NCBI RefSeq assembly: GCF_963576545.1
Contig: NC_083651.1
Span: 25,051,748-25,115,747, forward strand
Direction of reading: 5' to 3'
Length of the DNA stretch: 64,000 bases
Source of the DNA: Limanda limanda
Lineage: Eukaryota > Chordata > Actinopteri > Pleuronectiformes > Pleuronectidae
Below the pieces are notes generated by a model. The model was given only the letters and a program-made list of their open reading frames with translations. It had not been told where the DNA came from and made no database searches. The position numbers and the translations under genes are program-made. Every line of letters begins with the position of its first letter. The first letter of the stretch is position 1. This document shows positions 20,530 through 31,919 of this stretch, in pieces.

Positions 20530-21105
20530 AGATCAAGGTCAACAAAGGATAAAAATCCTTTCCCCTACAAATGTCAGTGGATATTACTTCTCAGCATCTC
20601 TAACAGCATGACCAACAACAACCCACTTCATCAACCGGTCCAACTATTCCCTGCTCATTTATTTCTTAACAATACTGTGTTTGATGCACAGGCATTTGTT
20701 TTGATTGTGTTGGAAAAAGCAGCACAATCAAACAAAATAAGAGCATACACACAATCACAAAGATTGTGGTTTGTTATTAAGACAGCAACTTAATTAACTT
20801 TGCAGGTTTTAAACTTCCAACCCATTTTGGTGCGAATGTGACACCTGGATTTTGATTATTTAAGATCAATGATTATGCTCACAGCTGTGCTGGAAGTAAA
20901 TTGTGAATTTAATAGCCTTTATAAATAGGATGGGCTTCCCCACTTTTAACTCAATTGAGGTATGGCCCCATAATACAAACACAGCAGATTCTTAATAGAA
21001 AAGGCCATTATTGATGTCCCTGTGGAATTTGCGATTAAACACAACACAACTTCCATCAAGTTGGAAACACAAGTGGTGCTCCGTTTATTAGCATCAAAAC
21101 AAAAC
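20530..21105. other. No recognisable feature
   Basis: AT-rich and non-coding by appearance. Confidence 0.5.
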
Positions 21106-21128
21106 AACCAAGATGGCGTTAAATATCC

Positions 21129-21226
21129 CAGCATGCCCTGGGGTCTCAGACGTCATTACGTTCCCATCATGCATTGGGATCCTGACGTCATCAAGCTACC
21201 CGGCATGCCCTGGGGTCGACGTCATC
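21129..21226 (+). repeat. Triple repeat carrying GACGTCAT sites
   Basis: Three imperfect units of the form GCATGCCCTGGGGT...GACGTCAT, with the GACGTCAT parts at 21149-21156, 21184-21191 and 21218-21225. The middle one is a perfect TGACGTCA palindrome, the CREB/ATF consensus. Spacing is 34-35 bp. Confidence 0.7.
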
Positions 21227-21259
21227 ACCCACGTAGGAGACTGACGCCGAACACATTAA

Positions 21260-22300
21260 CAGGGTTCGTACGGTCATGGAAAACCTGGAAAAGTCATGGA
21301 ATTTTAAAATGTGTTTTTCCAGGCCTGGAAAAGTCATGGAAAAAAATAATTTCCCAAAAGTTTTGGAAAAGTCATGGAAATTTGTTATATTCTTATTTTC
21401 ATGTTGTTCGTTTTAGGGATGGGCATAAATACTCGACTATTGATTAATTGATCATTAAGAATTTCATTGATGACATGTTTTCATCGATAAACTATTGCAT
21501 GTTCGCTATGTGGCAGGAGGTCGGAATATCCGAGTTGCCCTGAACGCAGCACAGCGTGTCTGTTAGCAGCTGGAGGAAGCAGCCCGGAGCTAAGCCTCTG
21601 CTGCTCGGCTTCATGTCCGCACACGGACCCTCAGTCCACGCGGAGGGTAACCCGGACAGACCCGGGTCTGGGTGACGGGTTCCGGGAGTGAGGGCGTTAC
21701 AACGACCGGACTGAGAGGTCGAGAGCCGTCAGATCGAGCTAGCTCTCAGCGGCTAGCTGCTCTCTCTCGGGGCTCAAGATTACAGCAGCGCTTATTTACA
21801 AGTGTAACATTGAACGGATCCTGTTTAACTGCCACAAGAGTTGTTAATCTTGTAATAAAGATCTCAATGAGGAAACGCGCTGTTTTTTCTATTTTCACTG
21901 CATTTTAATATAGGCTATAAATAGTGAATTTTAATATAAAAATATGAATGATTAATCGAAAAATCGATCGTTAATTCTTCCGACGATCGATTAAGACAAT
22001 TTAATCGAATGCCCATCCCTAGTTCATTTACGCTGAGTTTTAAATAATTCATAAATTTTTAAAGAAATATGCTCAAAATATAAGCAGGCATACTTTGGTT
22101 TGTGTAATTTAAGGTGTGCTGTATGCCTTGGAATTCTCATTGTTAGTTTGAATACTACATTTTGTCACTTTTTCGCGTATACACCGAGATTTCACGCAAT
22201 GTTCGGTCATGGAAATTTGGTTTGAAGTCATGGAAAAGTCATGGAAAAGTCATGGAAAAGTCATGGAAATCCATTGGTCAAAATGTGTATGAAACCTGCA
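21260..22300. mobile_element. TTAA-flanked non-autonomous DNA transposon
   Basis: The element lies between TTAA at 21256-21259 and TTAA at 22301-22304. Its ends are CAGGGTTCGTAC and, inverted, TGCAGGTTTCATAC, which are related. A TTAA target fits piggyBac or Kolobok. The subterminal parts carry repeats of AAGTCATGGAAA (tandem at about 22225-22270 and dispersed at 21270-21385). The middle is occupied by the nested hAT element 21414-22021. No transposase frame. Confidence 0.75.
21414..22021. mobile_element. hAT non-autonomous element nested in TTAA element
   Basis: The inverted ends TAGGGATGGGCAT and ATGCCCATCCCTA lie between an 8-bp target duplication, GTTCGTTT (21406-21413) and GTTCATTT (22022-22029), with one mismatch. 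The 8-bp target and TAGGG end are hAT features. The interior is GC-rich (about 21500-21800) with a chance open frame of 78 codons, and carries further inverted TCGATTAA-type motifs near both ends. There is no recognisable transposase. Confidence 0.85.
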
Positions 22301-22444
22301 TTAAGTAAATAACGGTGTGAAACTATACTGAGCACGAGGGTGAATTATGTAAGTCCCCATTCACTACATCCCTGTATTTACAGACTGGATATATACATAG
22401 AGTGCTAATGCTCTCTTTCTCATCTGGAGAAGTTTGAGAGTACT

Positions 22445-23100
22445 GTGAGGAATCATGTTATTTGACCCCCCCGGACACCGATGAACATCCAGGGAATGGA
22501 CATCGAGTTATTGACCTGATAAGCACTGGGTGTTCACCTGAACAATAAACTGGACTGGACTGATTATGCCAGTGCACTGTTTAAGAAGGGCCAGAGCAGA
22601 CTGTATCTGCTCAGGAGACTGACGTCTTTTGGAGTGCAGGGGGTGCTCCTGAAGAACTTGATGACTCTGTGGTGGCGTATTTTGCTGGGGAAGAGACTGG
22701 ATAGACTGGATGGGGGCGGGGGGGGGGGGGGGGGCAGCTCGGCCCTGGGATACCTGCTTGACTCAGCAGTAAGATTATCCAACTTGTTTTGCTCACAGTA
22801 AAAAATCAACTACATTCACCACAATTATTATGGACTGCACTTTTTAACACTTTAAATGTCTGTGCAATATCACCGGTTCATTTGCAATACATTCACTGTT
22901 CATATTCTCAAACTGCATGTATTTATTTTCATTCATACTAGTTTAGTTACATTCATATTTTTCTATATTTCTATCTATTTTGTATATTCCTTACACTTAA
23001 GTATTGCATGTTCCTTATTACTTGCCAATGTCTTTTTGACACTCGCTGCTGTAGTACTGCAAATTTCCCCATTGTTGGACTAATAATAGACTTATCTCAT
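22445..23100 (+). pseudogene. LINE remnant, RT C-terminal end and 3' UTR
   Basis: Positions 22528-22680 translate with little disruption as a piece of LINE RT C-terminus (HLNNKLDWTDYASALFKK, then SRLYLLRRLTSFGV). It matches the block found as 'LDW..HT.AL.KKGQSRLYFLRRLRSFGV' in Rex1/CR1-like fish LINEs. Beyond a G17 run (22718-22734) follows an AT-rich 3' UTR ending in CCCCATTGTTGGACTAATAATAG, typical of the same LINEs. The RT is otherwise missing. Confidence 0.65.
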
Positions 23101-24356
23101 CTCTACAATGACATAGCCCTTTTACTACTGCTTACATGTAAACATTTAGTTGTCATTTTCCAGTTTGCAACTGCTTTCACCTTCCTTAGTATGATAATCT
23201 GTCAAATGTAATTTTAGATTCTAAAGCACGAAAGCGGCTCTTGAATTCAGCTATCGTAAAGGTTGATGCACGGATGTACCAATACAAACCAGTCTGTTAC
23301 TGTTGCCTCACCAGGACACACGAATGAAAGAAGAGCCATCTGAGCCATCAGTAATAAAGGAGATGGCTCCCCTTTATTATTGTAGAAATATTGTGAGCCT
23401 CTTTTATGCAGAGAGACATGATTTGCACATGTACAAAAGTTGTTGTACCTGTAGACATTGTTCGAATTCTTGCATACGCCATTCACCAACTTGAGTTGAA
23501 ATCTTTAAACTCCAGCAAAATATATGCTTGAAGTCCCAAAAGCCAATAAGATTTGAGCATGGAACTCACCAGATACATATCCTGAGCTAACAGTCAGACT
23601 CAGGTAGGTAACCGCAGTCATCCTTATGCTAATCTAACATTTCCACAATTGGTACAATGCAGCAGTTATATGTAATCGCACAAATAAAATAACGCAAAAA
23701 CACACTGTTTGGTGTGAATGCAGCATTAGACAGAAAACCATTCTTAAAACTTGTATTAATGTGAAAGCTTTTACAACTGATTGATTTGCACTGACTATTC
23801 ATTCACATGATTTAATTCATGTTTTTGTTCCATTTTCTCAGCTTCAGAAAAGTGCTGTATAATGGTTATTATCATCATTATTAGTGTTACTATCTTCTCT
23901 TTTTATTAATACATTCCCTTGTAATTCCTCTACATTTGGTTTTCAGAGAGTAACAACAGCCCAAATCCTGCTCTGGTTTATCCAACGAAGGACTCATTAG
24001 CTTTAGTCTTGTTTGAGTGGGCTTCAAACCACTTCCAACAGCTTGCAGCCACAGGGGTGGCAAGGTTTGCAGTGCTTTGGTGTGCATGCTCATGGTCTGT
24101 CAGCAGTTCCTGAGTTCTGTTTAGAGTGTGAAATTATCTGAGGCGCCTTCAGGCAAATGCCTCTGGCACTTGAGCCCTGCTTCTCTGTTTGTACGCAAGT
24201 ATTTGTGTGTGTGTGCATGCGTGTGTGCACAGGTTGGTGTGTTTGAGTGGCTGAAGTAGACATTATGTGAGTATTTTCACAGAAAGCATCAGACCAAAGG
24301 CACCTCCATTGATATTAATCACTGAAAGTGTACACAAATACTCAAGTGAGCAAACA

Positions 24357-24392
<36 letters not shown>

Positions 24393-25840
24393 ATTAGTAT
24401 TCCCAATTTCACATGTCTGCTAAATAACAGACGGACCAGACATTTGGCCTTATCAAGAGACAGGCCTTACCCCAAACGTTCCGTCTTTGCTGGTGTGTGG
24501 TTACATGTGTGGTTTTGTGTGTCACTAGGAGTGTGTTCAGATACCAAATTGCTAATCCTTGACTATAAGGTAAAAGAAAAACAGATTCAACTTCCTCCTC
24601 ATCACTTAATAATACTAGAAGTGGAAAATGTCTTATTATTGTATATGGCCATGGCACAACACTGCTAGTGTAGCTGCTGTAATCGATGAAAAGATCAAGA
24701 ATATCAACTCATTAGTTGAAACTGCTGTGTTTTCAATATTAAGAGTAAGTAGCTTTCAAGCTTCACTTCCACAGAGCTCCTTGTTCTTTTTCTTTTATAA
24801 GATATCTCCATTCACTGGCCAAGTAAAACACTGAATTGTACCATATAAGGAAAGCAGCAGCCCATCTTTTTTACCAGCAGAGCCCTGAAAGCTTTCACGC
24901 TTACACAAAGAAAAGGGAGCTGTAATTGCTATAGCTGGGCTAAACCATGCAATTAGCTTCAAATGACAAGACGTTCAGCAAGCTGAAATTAGCCAGTTTC
25001 CAGAGCGTCTGTTCGAGAGAGAATGGGGATTGTCTCCCAACCTTTCAGAGTTGAAGAGGAAAAGACGCTATGAAAGATAGCAAAAGGGAAAAGATAAGGT
25101 AGACGACCTTGCTAAAATACTTAACATTTAGTCTAATTAAAAAAGGTTGACATTCCCAGCAAAATAATAACAGTGGAAGGGAATCTGATACAGATGACAC
25201 AATGGAGCATTTGTTGGAAAATATAGTTTTCCCAAGTAGTTTTGTTTATGTACCACTTGTCTGGGGCTAGTATTAGAAAAAGCACTAAACCTAGATTCGA
25301 AGGAAAGGTAGGCTTCAGACAAAGAACAAGTTGAAAAAATGACCAGTTTATTGCTTCACAATCATACATGCAACAATCACAATATAAAACAGTGTAAAAT
25401 AAAAAAGAAGAGAAGATTGTTTCGAAATTGTATGATTCTAGTAAAAGAACTCAGTCCTTTCAGTGTGTGTGTATGTACAGTTCCCAGGATATAGTCTGGT
25501 CAGTCCATGAATAGTGTGTGCTTGAAGATTCCACCAGTTCCGTTCTGGTCCAGGTCTTTATGTGTACTGTATCTCTAAATTACCTTACTACCCGTCTACC
25601 TGACGGGAAGGATAATGTACAAATCAAAACCATAAAGTATTTCACATCACTAAGCAAAGGGCTTATCTGTTTTACACATCCTTTTTCAGTCATATGTTAT
25701 GTGAAAACATCATTACTATATCATGTCACTATACTTGACTTAAACATGAGAATAATATACAGTGTAACTTGAACTTCATTTAAGATATGCATTGGCTATT
25801 CATGCCCATTCTGCACCAGTCATTCAAGACATTAGCTATT
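23100..25840. other. Non-coding stretch with CA microsatellite
   Basis: No supported exon. A CA run at about 24358-24391 accounts for one long frame. The rest is unremarkable. Confidence 0.5.
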
Positions 25841-25984
25841 AGTCTCAACGTTACGTCCACGATACAGTGAGCACCAGTATGGGGGGTGAACATTTACTCT
25901 TTCCGTATATAACATCAAACATGGTGTTAACTATGATAACAGGCTGCTAAAGTTCGTTGGAATCATTGATAATCCTATGTTATT

Positions 25985-26300
25985 GGTTTTAAAGAGGTCC
26001 AGACGCTTAGGGTCTCGCGCTGCCCCCCCGACCGACCACGAGAGGGAAAAGCACACGTAAAAGCGCGCGCTGAGCCAACCTCCCCTGCCCGGGCAATGGA
26101 TCGGGAATCTCTGCCTTCTCCGAATCGGTTGTGTAGCCGTCGGCAATGTTTCCTGGTTCACTTTCTTCATCCATGTCGCTGCTGTTATTTTTCTCTGTAT
26201 CACAAACTGTAAACTCACTCGACGCCTTCTCTCCACAGTTGACTTTCCCTATTTATGTTGTTACGTCTTGTTATGCCGTGTCGTCATCCGTGGAGGTTGA
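25985..26300 (-). other. GC-rich coding-like remnant of unknown origin
   Basis: A pocket of higher GC and CpG in AT-rich surroundings. On the minus strand an ATG near 26175 opens a short acidic frame (MDEESEPGNIADGYTTDSEK at its start) that stops near 26010. A second overlapping frame is open for 101 codons. The acidic N-terminus style is like that of some DNA-transposon or zinc-finger proteins, but I do not recognise it. It could be a first exon, a transposon fragment or chance. Confidence 0.25.
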
Positions 26301-26344
26301 AACGAGTAACAAGCCAGTTTTGAGAATATAAGGAGTAGAACGTA

Positions 26345-29300
26345 CAGATATCTGTGTTCAAATGTAGGGAGTCAGTATTTGTACTTGGTTCCTTCCCTCC
26401 TCTGCAGTGTGTGCAGTGTTTCTGGTGTGTGCGTGTGAACGTGAACACTTTTAGACTAAAAACATGGTGTAAATGTTGCTTTTTTCGAATCGAATTTCAA
26501 TGGCGGGCTTATGGACACTCTGTTAATTCAATGATTCTAGCTGCATCTTCACAAAATTGGCGCGACTCCGGCTTAATGGAGGTCATTTGATCCAATCCTG
26601 CTTTGCGGGGATTCAGAGAACTAAATGCTTGGAGGTTCTGAGCTCTGAGGTATGTCCCTGGACTGGACCAGCTACCTCCTGTGTCTCACCAGATGTGGAT
26701 CTTATGACCCTGAACAAACACCACCTCCTCCCAAGCCACTCCAGCACCTTAGCACTCCAGATACCCAGTCAGCATCTACAGATATTCCAGCAAAAAAGTA
26801 AAATATAATTTACTTCAAAAGAATAAAATGTCAAACAAACATCTCTTCCACCTCAGGCATGCTACGTTTAGGCAAAATCTATTCATTCTTTAATAACACT
26901 CTCTCCTCCCTATTCTATTTTATTTCTCTTTTTTTAACTCCTACAATGTGTTGTACTGAGATGACTGCACAATTGCCTGCCCAGTATCTGCCATGGCCTT
27001 GAGATTTCTCATTAGGTCCAGACTGGAATGGCTCAGCTCACCGAAATAAGCCCAGTGAGGTGGTCATTACACAGCTCCTCTCTGCAGCTATAACAGCATT
27101 AGTTAAACTGACCATTAAATGAGCAAGTAGCTCTCCCCATCTGGACACAGACTTCCAAAGAGCTGTCACTAAGCAAGAATTATGAATCTCAGTGCATATG
27201 CTCAGTATATTTTGTTCTGCCTTTCCAATCCACTGCTATGATATTTCTCAAACATTCAGCTCTGCTGTCTAAAAAAAAAAAATTATAGCAGGCATAATAC
27301 CAGTGGTAAAACTGAAGGAAAAGATGCTCAGTTGATTTAAATTTTTGCTTGAAAATATAGCAGACAATTTAAAACAGAACCTGGAAAACATCACATGAGC
27401 ATATTTTTGCTTTTATCGTATCTTATTCAAATTAGAGTGGGGGATACATCCAATTCCTTAAACCACAACTCAGAATGTTGTTTTTTTGTCAGTAGGACCT
27501 CATTCTGATGTTCTCAAATCACTGAATAGCCTGTTCACCTTTTTGCTCTGGTCTGAATGAGTCTGTGATTGGTGAATCAGTATTACAGAGTGACTTTATG
27601 TCCTTTTATTTGGGCTGTGTTATGTTAAATTTTGGCTCAAAACCAGAACTCACACGAGACACTTGCAACAGTTCAGAAGCAGCTTTATTGAGAAGTAGAT
27701 TAGGTGAGGTTTTGGGAGACTGAGTCAGAATTAACAGTGGACTCAGGCGGGCAGAAAGGGAGCAGGTCTGTTGGCCGGAAGGCAGCCTGGCAATGTCCTG
27801 GGTGAGACAGCCAGACTGAGATCAGCTGAGGATGATTAACAACGCTTGGCAAAAGGAATAATCTGGCTTAAACTGCTTAAATTGGAGAACATATACTGCA
27901 GGTGAATGAGTGAATGAGTGACATGAGTGCAGGTGGATTGACAGGAGGCAGGTAAAGGATTGTCACGTCCTCCTGGGAGAGAGGAAGAGAACCAACAGAT
28001 AAACAAGGGATAGAAGGAGAGAGGCACTGTCGGTATCATGAATCCCATGTATGATTTTCTCATAAGGAATTTGTATAATTTGGATGCAGCAGTGGCAGGA
28101 GAGATGCAGTAAGCTTTAACACACAGCAAATCCATTGCAAGTTTTGTTGTCAGTGTTTCAATGCATAATACATGACAGTGAGACAGAGATTTTAGTCAGA
28201 TCAGAGAGAGGGAGTGGAGAGACACGGATGGACAGACAATATGCAGACCTTTGTTTAAATAATCTGGATGTTGCAGATGTTTAACCTGCCAGCACATATC
28301 CTTTTAATTTACCAGACCCGATAGTGATTTTACATTGATAATTTGCATCCCATTAGATGTGAGCCCCCCTACAAAACCAATGATAAAGATGATGGTGTTA
28401 AATGAGTGACTACCATTGGAGCAATTTACCTAAGATTTCTAGCTTGTCATTTTCCCTCATGGATGTTCTGGGAAAAGACAAATGGGATTCAATTAGATGT
28501 GTAGGTCTGTGTTTATGTGTGATTTCCGTCCGCCGTCTACCTACTTATCCTTCTCCCGAAGGACAGAGACTGAACTGATTGAATCCTTATCTGGCGCTTC
28601 TCAGCAGTGGATCAAGGTGGATGAAATGGAAGTAATCCCCACTGTCAACCATGCTGGAAGGGACACGCTACTTTAGTAGTAAAAAAAGCCTGTGTGCCAG
28701 GGCTGTGACTACTTGAGTTCTCACAGCAAACATCACTCCTCAGAAACACAACAAGATCAGCAGTTAGACAGAGAAGATATTTCTACTTATCTGAGGCAAT
28801 ACTAAATCATATGTGGTTTTATATATTTAATGGTTGTTTAAACTCAATAAAAAGGTAGCCAAATAGACCAGAGTTTGGACAAAGACATTTTTTTGAAAGT
28901 TACAAGTCTAGAATGACATTTAAACCTTAAACTTTGTTTGGAGTCAAGTCATTTTCTACATTTCACACAAATATAAATGCCATTGTTTTGTTTTAAAATA
29001 GATTACAACTTCTAATTTGATTGGTGGATTTTATAAGTTTTAATATTGTTGTAGGTTAATGTCATTTTATTCATTTTTTGAACAGATATATAATTATAAT
29101 ATCCTCAATGAGGTTGACATTTTGCCATCTTTGTTGTGCAGTTGCCATGGTTACAGATGTGTGTTCTATGAAAATAGGATTAAAAGTCCCCAGAGCTTCT
29201 TAGGGTAGTTCTCCACTGCATAGTAAATCATTCAGGAGGTGGATTCACTCACTCAATCACTAATACACTGTCCCCTTTTTGGGTTTTGTTTGAGAGGAAA

Positions 29301-30400
29301 TGCAAAAATCTCCAATAATGTAGCGACATTTTCTTAGCAAACAACGAGAAGGGGAGATTTGGATGAATGACTGTCGACATGAATCATGAAACTTGCTCAT
29401 TTCCTCTGATGGCAATATCAGAAGAGTCAGCCCGCAGACCCAGTTTAATCTTCTTCATTGTGTGGTCAACAACTGGGCCAAACCAGCTCATTTGATAATT
29501 GTCTTAAATTAGTTTCAATTTATGGAAAGCATTGACTATAATGTATATATTGCTGATAAATCAGATATGTTCAAGTTATCTTCACTCTGCACCATTAACT
29601 GTATATAAAAAGCCCTGCACACAGTGTCTATCATGCAAACAATACAAAATTGCCAGTATATTGTAAATCTGTTTGAGGAGGACTCACTAATGTGAACAGC
29701 AAGTGTTAGTGTTGCTATCGTGTGAAACCAAAATGGTGACCAACCATTGCAGACATTACACCTTTCAGTCAGCATGTTAGCATTGTTATTGTGATCATGT
29801 TAACATTGAGCTCAAAGCACTAACTGTAACCAGCTAGCTGTAACCAACAGCCAGCATGGCTGCAGACCATTAACTGTGGCAGCCTATGGACCACATCTGG
29901 CTCAGCTGACATAGCTGCTGCCAGCTGAGTGAATAATGTGAATATCTTAACTTTTTAGTTTTTTTTACTCAGAGACTTAATTTTCATCTAGATGATGTTG
30001 AAAAATATAATCTGACTCAAACGTAGTGTATGCTTCCTGAGAAGGCACAACACAGTCTGGACCAGAGGTTTTAAACTGTGGACCTAGAAACTTAGAAACA
30101 AAGAAAACGCGTGGAAAAGCTGAATAGTCTGACGTGTGATTAGTAATCCAACTAATTTGTTTGGGAATATTTCCGGGCTTTAACCATCACTGCTGTAGTA
30201 GCTAAATGAGCCAGGGAGGGTCAAGGAGAGACAGCAGGTGATGAAGACAGGGATGTAGGAGAAGAGGAGGACAGCGGCCAACATGTTGCTGAGGGTGAAC
30301 CACCAGGGAAAACGAAATAGGTCAGAGTGACAAAAAGTACAGATTTATTGCTCCCAGCTGACATGTTGTGTGAGGTACACCTTTAACAGGTCAGTACACT
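26345..30400. other. Non-coding stretch; possible old LTR scrap
   Basis: No supported gene. The segment 27655-27980 has a less AT-rich texture and a minus-strand AATAAA (TTTATT near 27686) and could be a decayed LTR. I see no paired copy, so this is a guess. Confidence 0.4.
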
Positions 30401-30409
30401 TGCATACAT

Positions 30410-30610
30410 TACATTCAATTTTACTTGACGCTTTTATCCAAAGCAACTTACAATAAGTGCATTCAACCATGGAAAATTTAGAGTTTCTCGTTAACCTTAT
30501 TCTCAGGTTTTTGGACTATTGAAGCTGTGGTACCTGGAGAACACCCGGGCAGACACAGGAAGAACAAACTCCACACAGAAAGGCCAGAGTGGGCGAGTGG
30601 GGTTAATCCA
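30410..30610 (-). repeat. Degenerate V-SINE-like fragment
   Basis: The plus strand carries GACGCTTTTATCCAAAGCAAC and, further on, GAACACCCGGGCAGACACAG followed by AACTCCACACAGAAAGGCC. The second block is, in reverse, the central conserved domain I associate with V-SINEs and related vertebrate SINEs. No intact pol III promoter is visible. Confidence 0.5.
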
Positions 30611-30619
30611 GAGCCTTTT

Positions 30620-31720
30620 TGCTGTAACATAAAATGATTTGTGTCAAATGGTTTCCAAAGTCATCAGATTCATTCCTTAAGGTACTGTCATGTGACTCAT
30701 GTTAGAAGCTACCAGTGTTTCTTATAAAGCCCAGGTAACTCTGAATAGTGAATTGTCTGCATTTATATTAGACTTTTCAAGTATTTGGGGTTCAGGGTTT
30801 GTATAAAGACCTGAAGATCTGAGCAGCTCTGTCTCCTGGGCCATTGTAGCCCTGTACTGTAGTGTTAGTCATGCCAACTATGGACATTGAATTTAAAGTA
30901 TCTGTAAAGCTTAGGCACTTCCCATTGTAAGGTGCATGGGGTGGCATTAAACAATGAATCGTACAGCCACAGGCAAGAGCATATCCATATTTTATACAAT
31001 CCAAAAGGGGAAATGGTACGTTTAATGTGATTCCCTGATCAATCTTCTATAATGTATGCACCACTTCACATAGGAAATGTATAACAAACTGTCGAAGGTG
31101 CTACTAAAAACCCACAGCATATGCCTCCCTGATGGCAAAAATATGACTAACAATGCTGTTTTCAGATCAGCTGCACTGATCAGATGTTGGCTAATTAAAC
31201 GATACAACACAGTTTAGTAAAACAAACCCTGGTGTAGAAAACTGAAGGCTTTAGACTTCACTTAGTGGTTGCTGGGTTAGCAATGTATTTATCCAAATTG
31301 CTAACAGGGAAACTGGGGCTTTTCATAATTATGTAATAATGTGATACTTGATAAACTACTGGGAGATAATTGGGCTCAATTGCTGCTTGGTAGGGGTTTC
31401 GCTGGGTGGATGCCATTCAAAAAAAGCCATGGAGGATATGCCAGTTTTTAAGAGTTATGTCCTGTGTTGGCTCTTTTTTTCTCTCTAATTGTTTTACAGC
31501 ATCTCTTATTAACGTTTTCCATAATCCTCTTGATCATCAAATTTCTCAGTGTTCAGTTAGTTGACCAATCTATACATATGGTGTAAAGGAAGGGAAACAA
31601 ATTATGTATTATATAATAACAAACAATAATATTTGGTCCTTTCCAAACTAACAGCACATTTCAATGAGACAAATTACAGGGGCAATGCATAGCCTACTTT
31701 GAATGTTCCTGTCAAACATC
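30620..31720. other. No recognisable feature
   Basis: AT-rich, non-coding by appearance. Confidence 0.5.
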
Positions 31721-31726
31721 AATAAT

Positions 31727-31915
31727 GGGGGGGCAATGTGATCTAAGTTACTTTGACTGTGACATGATTGTTGGTGTTCGAAACTACTTTCATGAACATG
31801 ACAGTGAGTTCAGTGACCCAGATGAAAATCCAGTAGAACCTTTGGGGTGTGGTAGAACAAGAGATGATGTGGAATCAATGACATGAAGAGCTGTTTGAGT
31901 GCAAAGGGAGGAACT
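31727..31915 (+). pseudogene. Tc1/mariner transposase remnant, internally deleted
   Basis: 31733-31776 reads CDLSYFDCDMIVGVR, close to the start of the DNA-binding part of a fish Tc1-like transposase (DLSDFDRGMIVGARRAG type). Directly after it, 31790-31910 resembles the end of the catalytic domain, with the frame-broken equivalents of HDNEF and SPDLNPIEHLWDVVER followed by an ESMPRR-like stretch. Most of the transposase between these is missing. No terminal inverted repeats were found nearby. Confidence 0.5.
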
Positions 31916-31919
31916 GCCC

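Noticed and set aside
22564..22809. Proline-rich minus-strand frames
   Set aside because: The proline run comes from the G17 homopolymer inside the LINE remnant.
24267..24668. 133-codon frame with a Thr-His run
   Set aside because: It is produced by the CA microsatellite; there is no other support.
27655..27980. Possible solo LTR
   Set aside because: No matching copy, no convincing TG...CA ends and no target duplication were found.
30065..30100. CCAGAGGTTTTAAACTGTGG, resembling a hAT terminus
   Set aside because: Single short match with no inverted partner or 8-bp duplication.
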